From the NCBI RefSeq assembly GCF_001422545.1, contig NZ_LMLE01000009.1, positions 248,001 to 312,000 of the forward strand: a stretch of DNA of 64,000 nucleotides. The letters are read 5' to 3'. The notes beneath the pieces were generated by a model, which did not search any database, had not been told where the DNA came from, and saw only the letters and a program-made list of their open reading frames with translations. The stretch comes from Pedobacter sp. Leaf41. Its GTDB lineage: Bacteria; Bacteroidota; Bacteroidia; Sphingobacteriales; Sphingobacteriaceae. The position numbers and the translations under genes are program-made. This document shows positions 52,390 through 62,131 of this stretch, piece after piece; within the stretch, counting starts at the first letter, position 1; each line of letters starts with the position of its first letter.

Positions 52390-53661
52390 CTATATCAAAT
52401 CAAAACCAATATCTTCTCTAAAGTATTTGCCATCGAAGTAAATTCTACCTGCATCGGCAGTAGCAGATTGCAGCGCAGTAAAAAGATCTTTCTGTAGGCT
52501 TGTGATCGCAATCACTCTACCGCCGTTGGTTTTTACCACATCATTATCAAGCAAGGTACCAGCGTGAAAAGCATTTGAATGACGCAAGTTTTCAATCCCC
52601 GAAATCGCCTTGCCTTTCAAATATTCTCCTGGATAACCACCAGCTACGATCATTACTGTGGCCGCAGTTTGCTCAGAGATTACAAGCTTAACCTGGTTCA
52701 ACTGTTTATTCGCTGTGGCCATAAATAGTTCTACCAAATCATTTTCGATGCGTGGAATAACACTTTCCGTTTCCGGATCGCCCATTCGGGCATTGTATTC
52801 GATTACGAAAGGATCATCACCTACTTTGATTAATCCAAAGAAAATGAAACCCGTGTAATCGATATTATCTTTCTTTAAACCTTCTACTGTAGGTTTAATG
52901 ATTCGCTCTTCAACTTTTTGCAAAAATTCTGGAGTAGCAAACGGAACCGGAGAAACCGAACCCATACCTCCAGTGTTCAAACCTGTATCGTTTTGCCCGA
53001 TCCTTTTATAATCTTTGGCGGAAGGAAGGGTTACATAGTTTTCGCCATCGCTTAAAATAAAAACGGAAAGCTCAATGCCGCTCAAAAATTCCTCTATAAC
53101 AACTGTTGCGCCAGCGGCACCGAATTTACCACCAAGCATCAATTTTAATTCTTCTTGTGCTTCAACGGTTTCGGTACAAATTAGAACGCCCTTACCTGCT
53201 GCCAAACCATCAGCTTTTAAAACTACAGGCAAAGCATGCTTTTCCAAGTATGCCAAACCTTGCTCTAATGTTTCGGGTGTAAAAGATTTTGAGGCTGCGG
53301 TTGGGATGCCATGACGCTCCATAAACTGCTTGGAAAAATCTTTACTTCCTTCCAGAATAGCTCCTTCTTTTTTAGGTCCAATTACCGGAATATGTGCAAG
53401 CGACGCGTCAGCTAAGAAAAAATCGTGAATACCATTTACTAAGGGTTCTTCTGGACCAACCACAACGAGTTCGATATTTTCTGCAATAACTACCTTTTTT
53501 ATCGAATCGAAATCATTTACGTTGATGTTGATATTGGTACCATAAACCCCTGTACCACCGTTTCCTGGTGCAATAATCAATTTATCGCAGTGCGAGGACT
53601 GGCTCATTTTCCAGGCAAATGCACTTTCTCTGCCGCCTGAACCTAAAAGTAAGATATTCAT
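52390..53661 (-). CDS. purD: Phosphoribosylamine-glycine ligase PurD
   Basis: Second step of purine synthesis. The 423-residue ATP-grasp protein starts MNILLLGSGGRESAFA; a longer frame from 53835 was rejected because this block is the true N-terminus. Further: IAPGNGGTG near residue 33, VLKADGLAAGKGV near 140 and EYNARMGDPETE in the ATP-grasp. The C-terminal domain ends YFREDIGFDLI. A strong terminator for the convergent gene lies just beyond the stop. Confidence 0.96.
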   Translation of the reverse strand: MNILLLGSGGRESAFAWKMSQSSHCDKLIIAPGNGGTGVYGTNININVNDFDSIKKVVIAENIELVVVGPEEPLVNGIHDFFLADASLAHIPVIGPKKEGAILEGSKDFSKQFMERHGIPTAASKSFTPETLEQGLAYLEKHALPVVLKADGLAAGKGVLICTETVEAQEELKLMLGGKFGAAGATVVIEEFLSGIELSVFILSDGENYVTLPSAKDYKRIGQNDTGLNTGGMGSVSPVPFATPEFLQKVEERIIKPTVEGLKKDNIDYTGFIFFGLIKVGDDPFVIEYNARMGDPETESVIPRIENDLVELFMATANKQLNQVKLVISEQTAATVMIVAGGYPGEYLKGKAISGIENLRHSNAFHAGTLLDNDVVKTNGGRVIAITSLQKDLFTALQSATADAGRIYFDGKYFREDIGFDLI

Positions 53662-53789
53662 ATCGGCAAAGATAGGATTAGTGTTGGAAAATTGAATATT
53701 GAAATGTTGTAAAGTTGATCTGTTGATATTAGGGAACTTAGTGACTTGGCGAACAAATCTACCCACAAGCACTTTTGACTTTAATCTTC

Positions 53790-54671
53790 TTAACTCCCTT
53801 TGGCACTTCTGGTCATTTGTTCCAACATATCCCACATCTCATTAGGAATGGCTTCCAATCCATTCATTTGGCCGGCGCCTTGCAGCCACTCGCCACCATC
53901 TATTGTAATCACTTCGCCATTAATGTAGCCCGAAAAATCGCTCACTAAAAAAGCAGCAAGATTTGCCAGCTCCTGGTGTTCTCCAACTCTTTTCAATGGA
54001 ACACGGTTTTTGAAATCGAATTTTTTAGCTAAATCACCAGGCAATAAGCGCTCCCACGCTCCTTTTGTTGGGAAAGGACCCGGTGCAATCGCATTGGTGC
54101 GGATGCCATATTTGCCCCACTCTACCGCCAATGATCGGGTTAAAGCCAATACACCACCCTTTGCACAAGCCGATGGCACCACATAAGCCGAACCAGTGAA
54201 CGCATAAGTAGTAATAATATTTAAAACTGTCGCTGTTTGCTTTTCTTTGATCCAATGTTTCCCAAAAGCCAGGGTGCAATTCACTGTTCCTTTTAAAACA
54301 ATGTCGATAATAGATGAAAATGCATTTGCCGACAATCTTTCTGTAGGAGAAATGAAGTTACCAGCAGCGTTGTTTAAGAGCACATCTACCGAACCAAATC
54401 GCTCTAAAGTTTTTGCTAATACATTGTCCACCTGTTCGGGATCTCTTACATCACAGGCAACGGCCAAAACTTTACCACCAGTTTTTTCTTCCATCTCGTC
54501 GGCTGTTTTTTGCAAAACCTCCTGCTTGCGACTTGTAATAACAAGATTTGCTCCCAACTTAAGAAAATAGATTCCCATTGCTTTTCCTAAGCCAGTACCA
54601 CCACCTGTAATTACAATGGTTTTGCCTTTCAGCGCATCTTCTCGAAGCATAGGAGAATTGTAGTTGAGCAT
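53790..54671 (-). CDS. SDR oxidoreductase, 2,4-dienoyl-CoA reductase type
   Basis: A 293-residue NADPH-dependent SDR with TGGGTGLGKAMG (cofactor loop near 21), LLNNAAGNF, and the active site TTYAFTGSAYVVPSACAKGG. The tyrosine-to-lysine spacing is not the usual YxxxK; it matches the mitochondrial 2,4-dienoyl-CoA reductase layout, as do PGPFPTKGAWERL and GGEWLQGAGQMN. Likely role is removal of double bonds in beta-oxidation of unsaturated fatty acids. Enoyl-CoA hydratase is the next gene upstream. Confidence 0.88.
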   Translation of the reverse strand: MLNYNSPMLREDALKGKTIVITGGGTGLGKAMGIYFLKLGANLVITSRKQEVLQKTADEMEEKTGGKVLAVACDVRDPEQVDNVLAKTLERFGSVDVLLNNAAGNFISPTERLSANAFSSIIDIVLKGTVNCTLAFGKHWIKEKQTATVLNIITTYAFTGSAYVVPSACAKGGVLALTRSLAVEWGKYGIRTNAIAPGPFPTKGAWERLLPGDLAKKFDFKNRVPLKRVGEHQELANLAAFLVSDFSGYINGEVITIDGGEWLQGAGQMNGLEAIPNEMWDMLEQMTRSAKGS

Positions 54672-54800
54672 AATATTTTGGTTAGTGGGTTTAATATCGT
54701 GATTAGTTAATTGCTATATTATTCAGTTGAAATACTATTGAATTGCGACAGTTGAAGCATAGTTCAACCGTCAGAACAAAACCGCCAACTAAAAATTGCT

Positions 54801-55562
54801 TTATTTTCTCTGCAGGCTTTCAATAATCGTTTTCAAAATATGACGTGTGGCGGGCGCCCACCATTGTGCAAGCATTTTTTCGAGAGATGCAGATTGATCT
54901 GCAGACACCGCTGCGATTAATTCTTCGCGGATATTTAGTTTACTCTGCGACCAGGTATTACTTTCCAATTCCATGAACTTTTTAATCTTTCGTTCTGCCG
55001 CGGTAAGCAGGCTTTCGTTCTTCACCAGCTCATCCACCAAACCAACCTTAAGCGCTTCTTCCGGGTTGTAAAGTTTACCTGTCAATAAGCTACGGGTTGC
55101 TTCAGCTTTACCCAACCAAAAGGCATACATCTGAAAAATGCTGTTAGGAACAATGATTCCAACCGGAACTTCGTTTAAACCGATTATATATTGCCCTTCT
55201 GCCATAACACGATAGTCACAAGCAAGTGCCAAAACGCATCCTCCGGCAGGACTATGCCCACTTATTGCTGCAACAATCGGCTTCTTAAAGGCGACAAGAT
55301 TAGCAGTGAAATTTAAAAACAGTTTCCAAAAATCTTTTGCTTCTTCCTCATTATAGTTGTAAAGTTCTACTAAATCTAAACCTGCTGAAAAGAATGGAGC
55401 CGTTCCAGCTAAAATTACTCCGCCAATATTGTCATCAGCAGAGATATTTTTAAGCATGTCATCTAGCTCGGTGATCAGTTGTCCATTTAATGCGTTAGAC
55501 TTTCCCCTGCTCAATGTAATTGTTGCTAACCTATCGCTAACGCTTACTTTAATTGTTTCCAT
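54801..55562 (-). CDS. Enoyl-CoA hydratase/isomerase family protein
   Basis: A 253-residue crotonase-fold protein: METIKVSVSDRLATITL start, the oxyanion segment FFSAGLDLVEL (near 59), and ISGHSPAGGCVLALACDY with the conserved GG pair, then the EVPVGIIVP loop. A longer in-frame start adds an N-terminus not seen in the family. The glutamates normally catalysing hydration are not clearly present, so isomerase or another crotonase reaction is possible. It is 129 bases upstream of the DECR-like SDR on the same strand. Confidence 0.88.
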   Translation of the reverse strand: METIKVSVSDRLATITLSRGKSNALNGQLITELDDMLKNISADDNIGGVILAGTAPFFSAGLDLVELYNYNEEEAKDFWKLFLNFTANLVAFKKPIVAAISGHSPAGGCVLALACDYRVMAEGQYIIGLNEVPVGIIVPNSIFQMYAFWLGKAEATRSLLTGKLYNPEEALKVGLVDELVKNESLLTAAERKIKKFMELESNTWSQSKLNIREELIAAVSADQSASLEKMLAQWWAPATRHILKTIIESLQRK

Positions 55563-55647
55563 ATTAAATTTCAAAATGTAAATATTGACCGTATCAGGCA
55601 AAACTATAAGCTATGCTTGCATAATATTCAAATTTATCTATTTTTCT

Positions 55648-58338
55648 TTATTTCACCTCATAAGTGTAAACTTTTCTGGCTAAATGGCCAAAAGCATCAA
55701 TGCCTTCCATTACCACCCGGTATTGCCCCGGCTCATCGGCATTATAAAATTCAAATTTTCCTTTACCATCAGTCTCAGCAACAACTTGTGGATTCCAATA
55801 AATGGTTGTCCTTAAATCTGCCCGGTTACTATTTGTGCCTGCATCATATTTTGGAGAATAAAACTCCCTCGAAACAGAGAACCCTCGCGGACTAAGGGTT
55901 ACCACTCCTGGTGCATACCTATTGTAGTTTGCCGTTCCTCCGCCACGTTTAGTTGTGATGACGATAACGCCGCCGCCTCCTTGAGAACCATAAATAGCGG
56001 TATTTCCAATGCTTTTTAAAAGTTCAATTGATTCTACATCTGAAGGAACGATATTATCAAGAAAGTCGGCCTCAACCCGCATCCCGTCTAAAACAATCGA
56101 CATTGGGGTATTTTGGCTGCGCATCAGATAGGGAATTCCGCCCTGAAAAATCACTCCAGGCAAACGCCCTTGTAAGCATTGAGACAAAGTTATGCAGGTA
56201 GAAAGATCATCAGCAGTCATAATATAATCTGCTCGTCCTGCACCATTTAAATTAGCAGAATTTTTTGCCGGGTTTCTTTTTTCAGTAATGGTCACTTCCT
56301 CTAATTTTATGGTTCTCTCCAGCAAACCTAACCGTGTCATTTCATTAAAATAATTGTCGCTTTCCTTAATATATTTCATCAAAGAATTGTTCACATTTAC
56401 TTCAACATCTCCTGTATTTTTGTTTTTGGTTACGATCTGGTTTGGTACTACATCCAAATTAATATCTACAAACTTACGTTCTGATTTGGTTCTTGCCTGA
56501 ACCACAAATTTAGTGCTATCAGGAAAATTTAGATTATCAAACACAAACCTTCCATCTGCATTGGTAACCGTATCTAAAATAAAAAATGTTCCTTTAGATG
56601 CCATGATCATTACCTTACCCCCCGGAACCGGCTTGCCACCTTTGGTAACCGTTCCACTGATGCTAAGCGAATTTTCAGGCTTGTAAGTGATTGCTGGCCC
56701 TGTTCCCGCTGCTACATTTCGCCATAAAAATCTGCTCCAGCCATGCGTTAACATCAAATTATCCAGTTCTTTCATGGTTTTAACATCATCATTTAGAAAG
56801 TAATGATTTGGCTTTTCAATATATCCGGTTAAATCTGAAGTTAATAAAAGCGATGAAAGGATATTTGATTCGTTATCTTCGTCAGGAGCTACTTTAGTAG
56901 CGTTGGTAACAGCGACAGAGTAAACACTTAATACCGGCTTATTTTGGTTAGTGGCATCAAAACTAAAAGAGGATTTTCCCTTCCTGGTGGTCGAAACGGC
57001 CGATGTATTCAGGTTTAGATCAATTAAATCAACCTTATGGTTTACAAAGATTAAACGTTCGGCTATAGGTTGGTTGTTAGTAGAAAATAAAGTGAACTGT
57101 ATTACGCCAATTGGTAAATTTTTCTTCGGGATATTGGCAACCAAAACCTGTTTATCCATTTTGGCTTTAGAAACATAAAAAACATTTCCACCCTGTTGTG
57201 CCACAACTTTTAGTTCGCTACCATTAATTAAGCTTTCGCTAGCCATAATCTTAAGCGTAACTTTTGCAGTATCAGTATTGGTAATGGCGATGGCATATCC
57301 TGCTTTTTGAGCTACTGGAAGTTTGAAATCTTTACTGGATCCATCTTTAAACTTAACTTTCGCGGTATACGTTTTTCCTGACTGGGCATTAAAAATGAAA
57401 TTCCCCATACCTAAATAAGCGGTTTCAAATGAGGTAATTTCAGCTCCTGTTTCGTCTACAATCGAGCCTTTTACATCTTCTCCATGTCCACTGGCATTCA
57501 CAGTTTTAATGGCGATCTTTTGAGGAAGATTCTCAATCATCGAACCACCTTCCGGTAAAAACTGCACATCAACATCGTTAGAAGTGGAGGTGATCGGAAT
57601 TGTTTTCACCACTTTCTGCTTATTTTCTAAAGTAAGCGTGGCCACAATTTTCCCTGATTTATTGGCAAGCGCCTGGCTGCTGGTGAAATTTATTATAGCA
57701 TCACCAGAAAGATTTGTTTTGACTTTGCCTTTGGCAACAGATCGATAATCAAGCTGTACATCGTAGCTTACATCGTTCTCCTTATAAGCAATACCATTTT
57801 TATCTTCGAAGTGGATGGTTGCCTGCACCTTATCCACATTATTTTCCTTTGTAAAGGTGTAATCTGTTTTGGTAAATACCTTGTTTGCCCAACTGTTCCC
57901 TATTTTAATGGTTTTATCAAAGAAGAATTCAGTTCCAAAGTTTCGCATATAATTGGTGTATGCCCTAATTCGATAATTTCCTTCTCCTAACGAATCTGTT
58001 AACTTAAAATCGCCCCAGGTGATGCCGCTAATTAATGGCAATTTCACCAGTTTTTTTACCGAATCTTTTTCATTAATTAACTCTACATACAAAATTTTGC
58101 TTAGTTGAGAGGGTGCAGTAGTTTTTGCATTGATTACATATCCTTTGAACCAAATATCATCGCCTATGGCGTAATATGGTTTATCTAAATGCAGGTACAC
58201 TTTTTCCTGTTGGTATTTATTTGTATAATCCTCGAGCTTTTTTAAAAGCAAGGTAAAAGGATCATCATCAATTTTAAAAGCAGTAAAACCAATAATAAGT
58301 GCGAGAAAACTGATTGCGAGGGTAATTTTGATTTTCAT
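55648..58338 (-). CDS. TonB-plug and MG2 domain protein without a beta barrel
   Basis: An 896-residue secreted protein. Order: signal peptide (FLALIIGFTAF), MG2-like alpha-2-macroglobulin domain (VYLHLDKPYYAIGDDIWFKG, near residue 46), further MG-like domains, a carboxypeptidase-regulatory-like repeat (SGTVTKGGKPVPGGKVMI), a TonB-receptor plug (LQGRLPGVIFQG ... VESIELLKSIGNTAIYGSQG ... VIVITTKRG) and a final Big/MG domain. No barrel strands follow the plug. Similar proteins occur across Bacteroidota; their function is not known to me. Confidence 0.85.
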   Translation of the reverse strand: MKIKITLAISFLALIIGFTAFKIDDDPFTLLLKKLEDYTNKYQQEKVYLHLDKPYYAIGDDIWFKGYVINAKTTAPSQLSKILYVELINEKDSVKKLVKLPLISGITWGDFKLTDSLGEGNYRIRAYTNYMRNFGTEFFFDKTIKIGNSWANKVFTKTDYTFTKENNVDKVQATIHFEDKNGIAYKENDVSYDVQLDYRSVAKGKVKTNLSGDAIINFTSSQALANKSGKIVATLTLENKQKVVKTIPITSTSNDVDVQFLPEGGSMIENLPQKIAIKTVNASGHGEDVKGSIVDETGAEITSFETAYLGMGNFIFNAQSGKTYTAKVKFKDGSSKDFKLPVAQKAGYAIAITNTDTAKVTLKIMASESLINGSELKVVAQQGGNVFYVSKAKMDKQVLVANIPKKNLPIGVIQFTLFSTNNQPIAERLIFVNHKVDLIDLNLNTSAVSTTRKGKSSFSFDATNQNKPVLSVYSVAVTNATKVAPDEDNESNILSSLLLTSDLTGYIEKPNHYFLNDDVKTMKELDNLMLTHGWSRFLWRNVAAGTGPAITYKPENSLSISGTVTKGGKPVPGGKVMIMASKGTFFILDTVTNADGRFVFDNLNFPDSTKFVVQARTKSERKFVDINLDVVPNQIVTKNKNTGDVEVNVNNSLMKYIKESDNYFNEMTRLGLLERTIKLEEVTITEKRNPAKNSANLNGAGRADYIMTADDLSTCITLSQCLQGRLPGVIFQGGIPYLMRSQNTPMSIVLDGMRVEADFLDNIVPSDVESIELLKSIGNTAIYGSQGGGGVIVITTKRGGGTANYNRYAPGVVTLSPRGFSVSREFYSPKYDAGTNSNRADLRTTIYWNPQVVAETDGKGKFEFYNADEPGQYRVVMEGIDAFGHLARKVYTYEVK

Positions 58339-58355
58339 TTGTGGCTAGGGTGTAA

Positions 58356-58395
58356 AAAAATATGCCTCAAGGTACAAAACCGGAGGCATATTTTT
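58356..58395 (-). terminator. Terminator of dcd
   Basis: A 13-bp inverted repeat AAAAATATGCCTC/GAGGCATATTTTT with a 14-base loop and flanking A/T runs; it follows dcd by 24 bases on the minus strand. Confidence 0.85.
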
Positions 58396-58419
58396 ATGAA
58401 GGTAACATGAATTTTAGCG

Positions 58420-58956
58420 CTAAAATTTGTTCTTCCACATCATGCTTTCTACTGGCTTGGTAGTCTTATTATTATATTTTGCATTTCCTTTGGTATTATA
58501 CAAGGTTTCGATATTTCCTTCTACGACGAAATAAATCAACTGACCTATCGGCATCCCTGCATATATTTTTACAGGCTGAGCAACAGAGATTTCTAAGGTC
58601 CAGGTATTGCAGAAGCCCACATCACCCTTGCCTGCGGTAGCGTGTATATCAATCCCCAGGCGTCCGGTGCTGCTTTTTCCCTCTAAAAATGGCACATGTC
58701 CATGTGTTTCGGTATACTCAAGCGTTACTCCGAGGTATAGTGTGCCTGGGTGCAATACAAACCCATCTTTCGGAATTTCAAAATGCTCAATTTCGTTATG
58801 CTGCTTGGCATCCAATACGCGGCTTTTATAGGTAGCCAGGTATTTACCTAAATGTACATCGTAAGAATTTGTACCTAAGCTTTCTCTTTTAAAGGGCTCG
58901 ATTATGATTGTTCCCTTATCAATTTCTTCTAATATCCTTTTATCAGATAATATCAT
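58420..58956 (-). CDS. dcd: dCTP deaminase
   Basis: Converts dCTP to dUTP for thymidylate synthesis. The 178-residue protein has LGTNSYDVHLG near residue 27, VLHPGTLYLGVTLEY, the active-site EGKSSTGRLGIDIHATAG and the tail NNKTTKPVESMMW. Trimeric cytoplasmic enzyme; length is normal. It is divergent from the phosphopantetheinyl transferase gene. Confidence 0.95.
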   Translation of the reverse strand: MILSDKRILEEIDKGTIIIEPFKRESLGTNSYDVHLGKYLATYKSRVLDAKQHNEIEHFEIPKDGFVLHPGTLYLGVTLEYTETHGHVPFLEGKSSTGRLGIDIHATAGKGDVGFCNTWTLEISVAQPVKIYAGMPIGQLIYFVVEGNIETLYNTKGNAKYNNKTTKPVESMMWKNKF

Positions 58957-58997
58957 TTTTATGCGTATTTTTGGCCTAAATTATCAATTAATTAAGA

Positions 58998-59005
58998 TAG
59001 TTTTG
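58998..59005 (+). promoter_or_regulatory. Putative -7 element of the phosphopantetheinyl transferase gene
   Basis: TAGTTTTG fits TAnnTTTG, 22 bases before the ATG. A TTG lies 24 bases upstream, slightly too far for the consensus. Confidence 0.4.
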
Positions 59006-59027
59006 CATGCTAATCTCAATTTTATAA

Positions 59028-59675
59028 ATGCCAATAATTTATAATAAAAATGTTGATGAGCATTCAGTTCTTGCAATCTGGAAAATTGAGGAAACTGAAG
59101 CTGAAATGTTGGCTGGCCTTCAGCTTAAGCAACATGAACTTGATGTTATATCAACGCTGAACAATGGCAAAAGGCTATTGCACTGGTTAAGTACAAGACT
59201 TCTTCTTCGTACCATGTTGAATACCAAAGAATATATCGATTGCCAATTTGATGAAGATGGAAAACCTTATTTAACCAATTTTGATTATCAAATTTCTTTA
59301 AGTCATTCTTATGATTATGCGGCTGTTATGATCAGCAAAAAAGATGCTGTTGGGGTGGATATAGAATTGATTAAACATAAAATAAAAAGTATACGCCATA
59401 AATTTTTAAGTGATGTTGAACTTGCCCAAAAACAAATCGGCGACAATATTGATGGCCTTTATGTGGCATGGTGCGCCAAAGAAGCCATTTACAAGTGGCA
59501 TGGAAAGAAAGGTTTGGAATTCAAACGCGATATCCACATAAAGCCTTTCAAGCTCAAAAATGAAGGAAAATTAAATGCCATCGTGGCTCTTCCCTCCGGT
59601 TCAAGAGAACTAACGGTAAATTATTTTAGGACAAAAGACGGCTATATGTTGGGCTACGTTGTGCATTCAGCCTAA
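59028..59675 (+). CDS. 4'-phosphopantetheinyl transferase superfamily protein
   Basis: Transfers phosphopantetheine from CoA to carrier proteins. The 215-residue protein is of the Sfp type, with the GVDIELI metal site near residue 107 and WCAKEAIYKWHGKKG near 149, the second conserved block. The substrate carrier is unknown. It is followed 19 bases later by lipB, so a shared transcript linked to carrier proteins and lipoylation is possible. Confidence 0.92.
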   Translation: MPIIYNKNVDEHSVLAIWKIEETEAEMLAGLQLKQHELDVISTLNNGKRLLHWLSTRLLLRTMLNTKEYIDCQFDEDGKPYLTNFDYQISLSHSYDYAAVMISKKDAVGVDIELIKHKIKSIRHKFLSDVELAQKQIGDNIDGLYVAWCAKEAIYKWHGKKGLEFKRDIHIKPFKLKNEGKLNAIVALPSGSRELTVNYFRTKDGYMLGYVVHSA

Positions 59676-59694
59676 ATGTTATTAAGAATTATAC

Positions 59695-60414
59695 ATGAAT
59701 GATCAACCTACAAACGCTCCTTTAGTTCCTACTCAATTTATTGATTGGGGCTTAACAGATTACCAGCAAGCCTGGGATAGGCAGGAAGAACTGCTTAATA
59801 AAACGGTAGCATTAAAAACCGAGAATAGGGTAAATGGCACTCAGTTACCCACACCAAATTATCTTATTTTTAATGAACACCCTCATGTTTACACTTTGGG
59901 AAAAAGCGGTCACCCAGAAAATTTATTATTGGATGAACAAGGCTTAAAAGATAAGGGGGCCACTTATTATAAAATTAATCGTGGTGGCGATATTACTTAC
60001 CACGGTCCGGGCCAAATAGTGGGTTACCCCATTTTGGATTTGGATAACTTTTTTACAGACATTCACTTATATCTTCGAACACTTGAGGAAGCTGTTATCC
60101 TTACTTTAAAAGATTATGGCATCGAAGCTGGGCGTTACACTGGTTATACCGGTGTGTGGTTAGATGCAGATAACGAAAAAGCCAGAAAAATTTGTGCAAT
60201 GGGTGTTCGCTGCAGCCGCTGGGTTACCATGCATGGCTTTGCCTTTAATGTAAATGTAGAGCTCGATTATTTTAAAAACATTGTTCCTTGCGGAATTGAC
60301 GATAAAGCCGTTACCTCTTTAGCCAGGGAACTAGGATATCTACCTGATATGGAAGAAGTAAAAGAGAGGCTGAAAAATCATATCGCCGATCTTTTTAAAA
60401 TGAATCTGATCTGA
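59695..60414 (+). CDS. lipB: Octanoyltransferase LipB
   Basis: Moves octanoate from acyl carrier protein to lipoyl domains. The 239-residue protein has RGGDITYHGPGQIVGYP near 98, the active-site lysine in KICAMGVRCSRW and catalytic cysteine in IVPCGIDDKAV, with the SRWVTMHGFAFNV segment. Length is normal. Cotranscribed with the phosphopantetheinyl transferase. Confidence 0.96.
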   Translation: MNDQPTNAPLVPTQFIDWGLTDYQQAWDRQEELLNKTVALKTENRVNGTQLPTPNYLIFNEHPHVYTLGKSGHPENLLLDEQGLKDKGATYYKINRGGDITYHGPGQIVGYPILDLDNFFTDIHLYLRTLEEAVILTLKDYGIEAGRYTGYTGVWLDADNEKARKICAMGVRCSRWVTMHGFAFNVNVELDYFKNIVPCGIDDKAVTSLARELGYLPDMEEVKERLKNHIADLFKMNLI

Positions 60415-60470
60415 TTTTAAAAGGATAGCCAAATTGAAACCGATGATCTGCCATTTGCGTAAATTGGAGG

Positions 60471-61193
60471 ATGAAAGTTTTATTAAGTGTCGTTTTGTTT
60501 TCTTTCTTAACTTCGTCTTGTAGTAAGCAACCAAATATGTCCGAAATCGATCAGCCTAACCTAAGCACAATACCTACTTCTGGCCAAAGCCGAACCTATC
60601 TCGCTCTTGGGGATTCTTATACCATCGGCGAATCGGTTAAACAGAGTGAATCATTTCCCTTCCAGTTGCAAAGTTTGTTAAAGAATAACGGTATCAATGT
60701 GGCAACTCCTAAAATTATAGCCACCACCGGCTGGACAACCAGCGACCTGCAAAGTGCAATTGTGCAGGCTAAACTCACACAGAAATTTGATTTTGTTACA
60801 CTATTAATTGGAGTGAATAATCAATATCGAGGCAATTCCATCGAGACATATAAAAAGGAGTTTGCAGAATTGTTACAAACCGCCGACTTATTTGCAAATG
60901 GCGATAAAACAAAAGTATTTGTGGTCTCTATACCCGATTGGGGCGTAACTCCATTCGATAAAAACGCTGGTAAAAGTCCTCAGGTTATCGCTTCAGAAAT
61001 TGATAGTTTTAATGCTGTTAATGAGCAGATTACTATTTCAGCAGGCATTAGCTATACCAATATCACGCCTGCATCAAGAAAAGCAAGTAGCGATTTATCC
61101 CTTGTTGCAAATGATGGACTTCATCCGAGTGCCAAAATGTATTCCGAATGGGCTGATGCTTTAAGTCCAAAAGTAAGTGCCGTTCTGAAATAA
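60471..61193 (+). CDS. SGNH/GDSL hydrolase lipoprotein
   Basis: A 240-residue protein with a lipobox (LTSSC, cysteine at 17), then the SGNH blocks: GDSYTIGES with the nucleophile serine, a Gly in block II, GVNNQYRG (block III) and DGLHPS (block V with Asp and His). A carbohydrate esterase or lipase anchored to the outer membrane is likely. It follows lipB by 56 bases on the same strand. Confidence 0.9.
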   Translation: MKVLLSVVLFSFLTSSCSKQPNMSEIDQPNLSTIPTSGQSRTYLALGDSYTIGESVKQSESFPFQLQSLLKNNGINVATPKIIATTGWTTSDLQSAIVQAKLTQKFDFVTLLIGVNNQYRGNSIETYKKEFAELLQTADLFANGDKTKVFVVSIPDWGVTPFDKNAGKSPQVIASEIDSFNAVNEQITISAGISYTNITPASRKASSDLSLVANDGLHPSAKMYSEWADALSPKVSAVLK

Positions 61194-61279
61194 TTTAAGG
61201 TCGATTCATTATATTTTTAAATTAAAAATTTTACTTTAGTTTAACTATTTGAATTAAAACCCTTAAAAAAACATTTATT

Positions 61280-61798
61280 ATGGATGAGTACGAAGTAAGC
61301 GGAGCAGCCGCAGGAATTGGTGCAGGTATGGTTATTTTTTATTTGGCAATAATCGTTGTGATGGTTATTGGAATGTGGAAAGTATTTGAAAAAGCAGGCA
61401 AACCAGGTTGGGCTGCTATCATTCCAATTTACAATCTTATTGTGTTGATAGAAATTGTAGGTAAGCCGATGATCTGGGTATTATGGCTAATCATTCCTTG
61501 TGTTAACATTGTATTTATGGTTTGGCTTTACAACTTGGTAAGCAAAAGCTTTGGTAAATCAGAAGGCTTTACAGTGGGTATGGTTATTTTCCCTTATATT
61601 TTCTGGCCAATTCTAGGTTTCGGTGATGCAAGGTATTTAGGCCCATCAGCTGCTGAAGCACAAAATGGCGGATTTGGAAATAACTCTTTCAACAATCCTA
61701 ATAATCCGTTCAATAATCCGAATAACCCTTTCGGCAATCAAAATAAGCCATTTGGCGATCAGAACAATCCGAATGATAATCCTCCTCCGGTAGTTTAA
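61280..61798 (+). CDS. DUF5684 domain membrane protein with Asn/Pro-rich tail
   Basis: A 172-residue protein with four membrane helices (about 14-110) including FEKAGKPGWAAIIPIYNLI, a block typical of DUF5684, and a soluble tail with repeats of NPNNPF (FNNPNNPFNNPNNPFGN, residues 135-160). The tail repeats are at the nucleotide level too (aataatccgttc-type), which suggests recent expansion. Function unknown. Confidence 0.85.
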   Translation: MDEYEVSGAAAGIGAGMVIFYLAIIVVMVIGMWKVFEKAGKPGWAAIIPIYNLIVLIEIVGKPMIWVLWLIIPCVNIVFMVWLYNLVSKSFGKSEGFTVGMVIFPYIFWPILGFGDARYLGPSAAEAQNGGFGNNSFNNPNNPFNNPNNPFGNQNKPFGDQNNPNDNPPPVV

Positions 61799-61803
61799 TC
61801 TCG

Positions 61804-62130
61804 ATGACGATTACATTTATATTTTGCAGCTTAATCAACATAGTTGATTGGCTGCAAAATCATTTAATACCTTGCCCTTTCAAAGCACTGACAGGAATTG
61901 ACTGTCCGGGATGCGGATTCCAAAGATCTCTAATGGCGCTCTTCCAAGGCGATTTCCTTAAAAGCTGGTCAATCTATCCACCAACTGTTCCGATACTCCT
62001 TCTCTTTTCAATTGTAACTATATTATATCGGTTCCCAATCAAGAACAACCATCTAGCCATGAAAGTATTGATCATTATCGTGGGCAACTTCGTGATGATT
62101 TCATATTTTGTAAAGATGTTCATTAACTAG
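61804..62130 (+). CDS. DUF2752 membrane protein
   Basis: A 108-residue protein with two or three membrane helices and the family mark CPFKALTGIDCPGCGFQRSL with three cysteines near residues 22-37. Members of DUF2752 have no established role. It starts 5 bases after the DUF5684 gene and is likely cotranscribed; an RDD gene follows tail to tail. Confidence 0.88.
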   Translation: MTITFIFCSLINIVDWLQNHLIPCPFKALTGIDCPGCGFQRSLMALFQGDFLKSWSIYPPTVPILLLFSIVTILYRFPIKNNHLAMKVLIIIVGNFVMISYFVKMFIN

Positions 62131-62131
62131 A

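Noticed and set aside
55617-55895. Plus-strand frame of 92 codons opposite the end of the TonB-plug gene
   Set aside because: It overlaps a well supported gene on the other strand, with no domain and no promoter.
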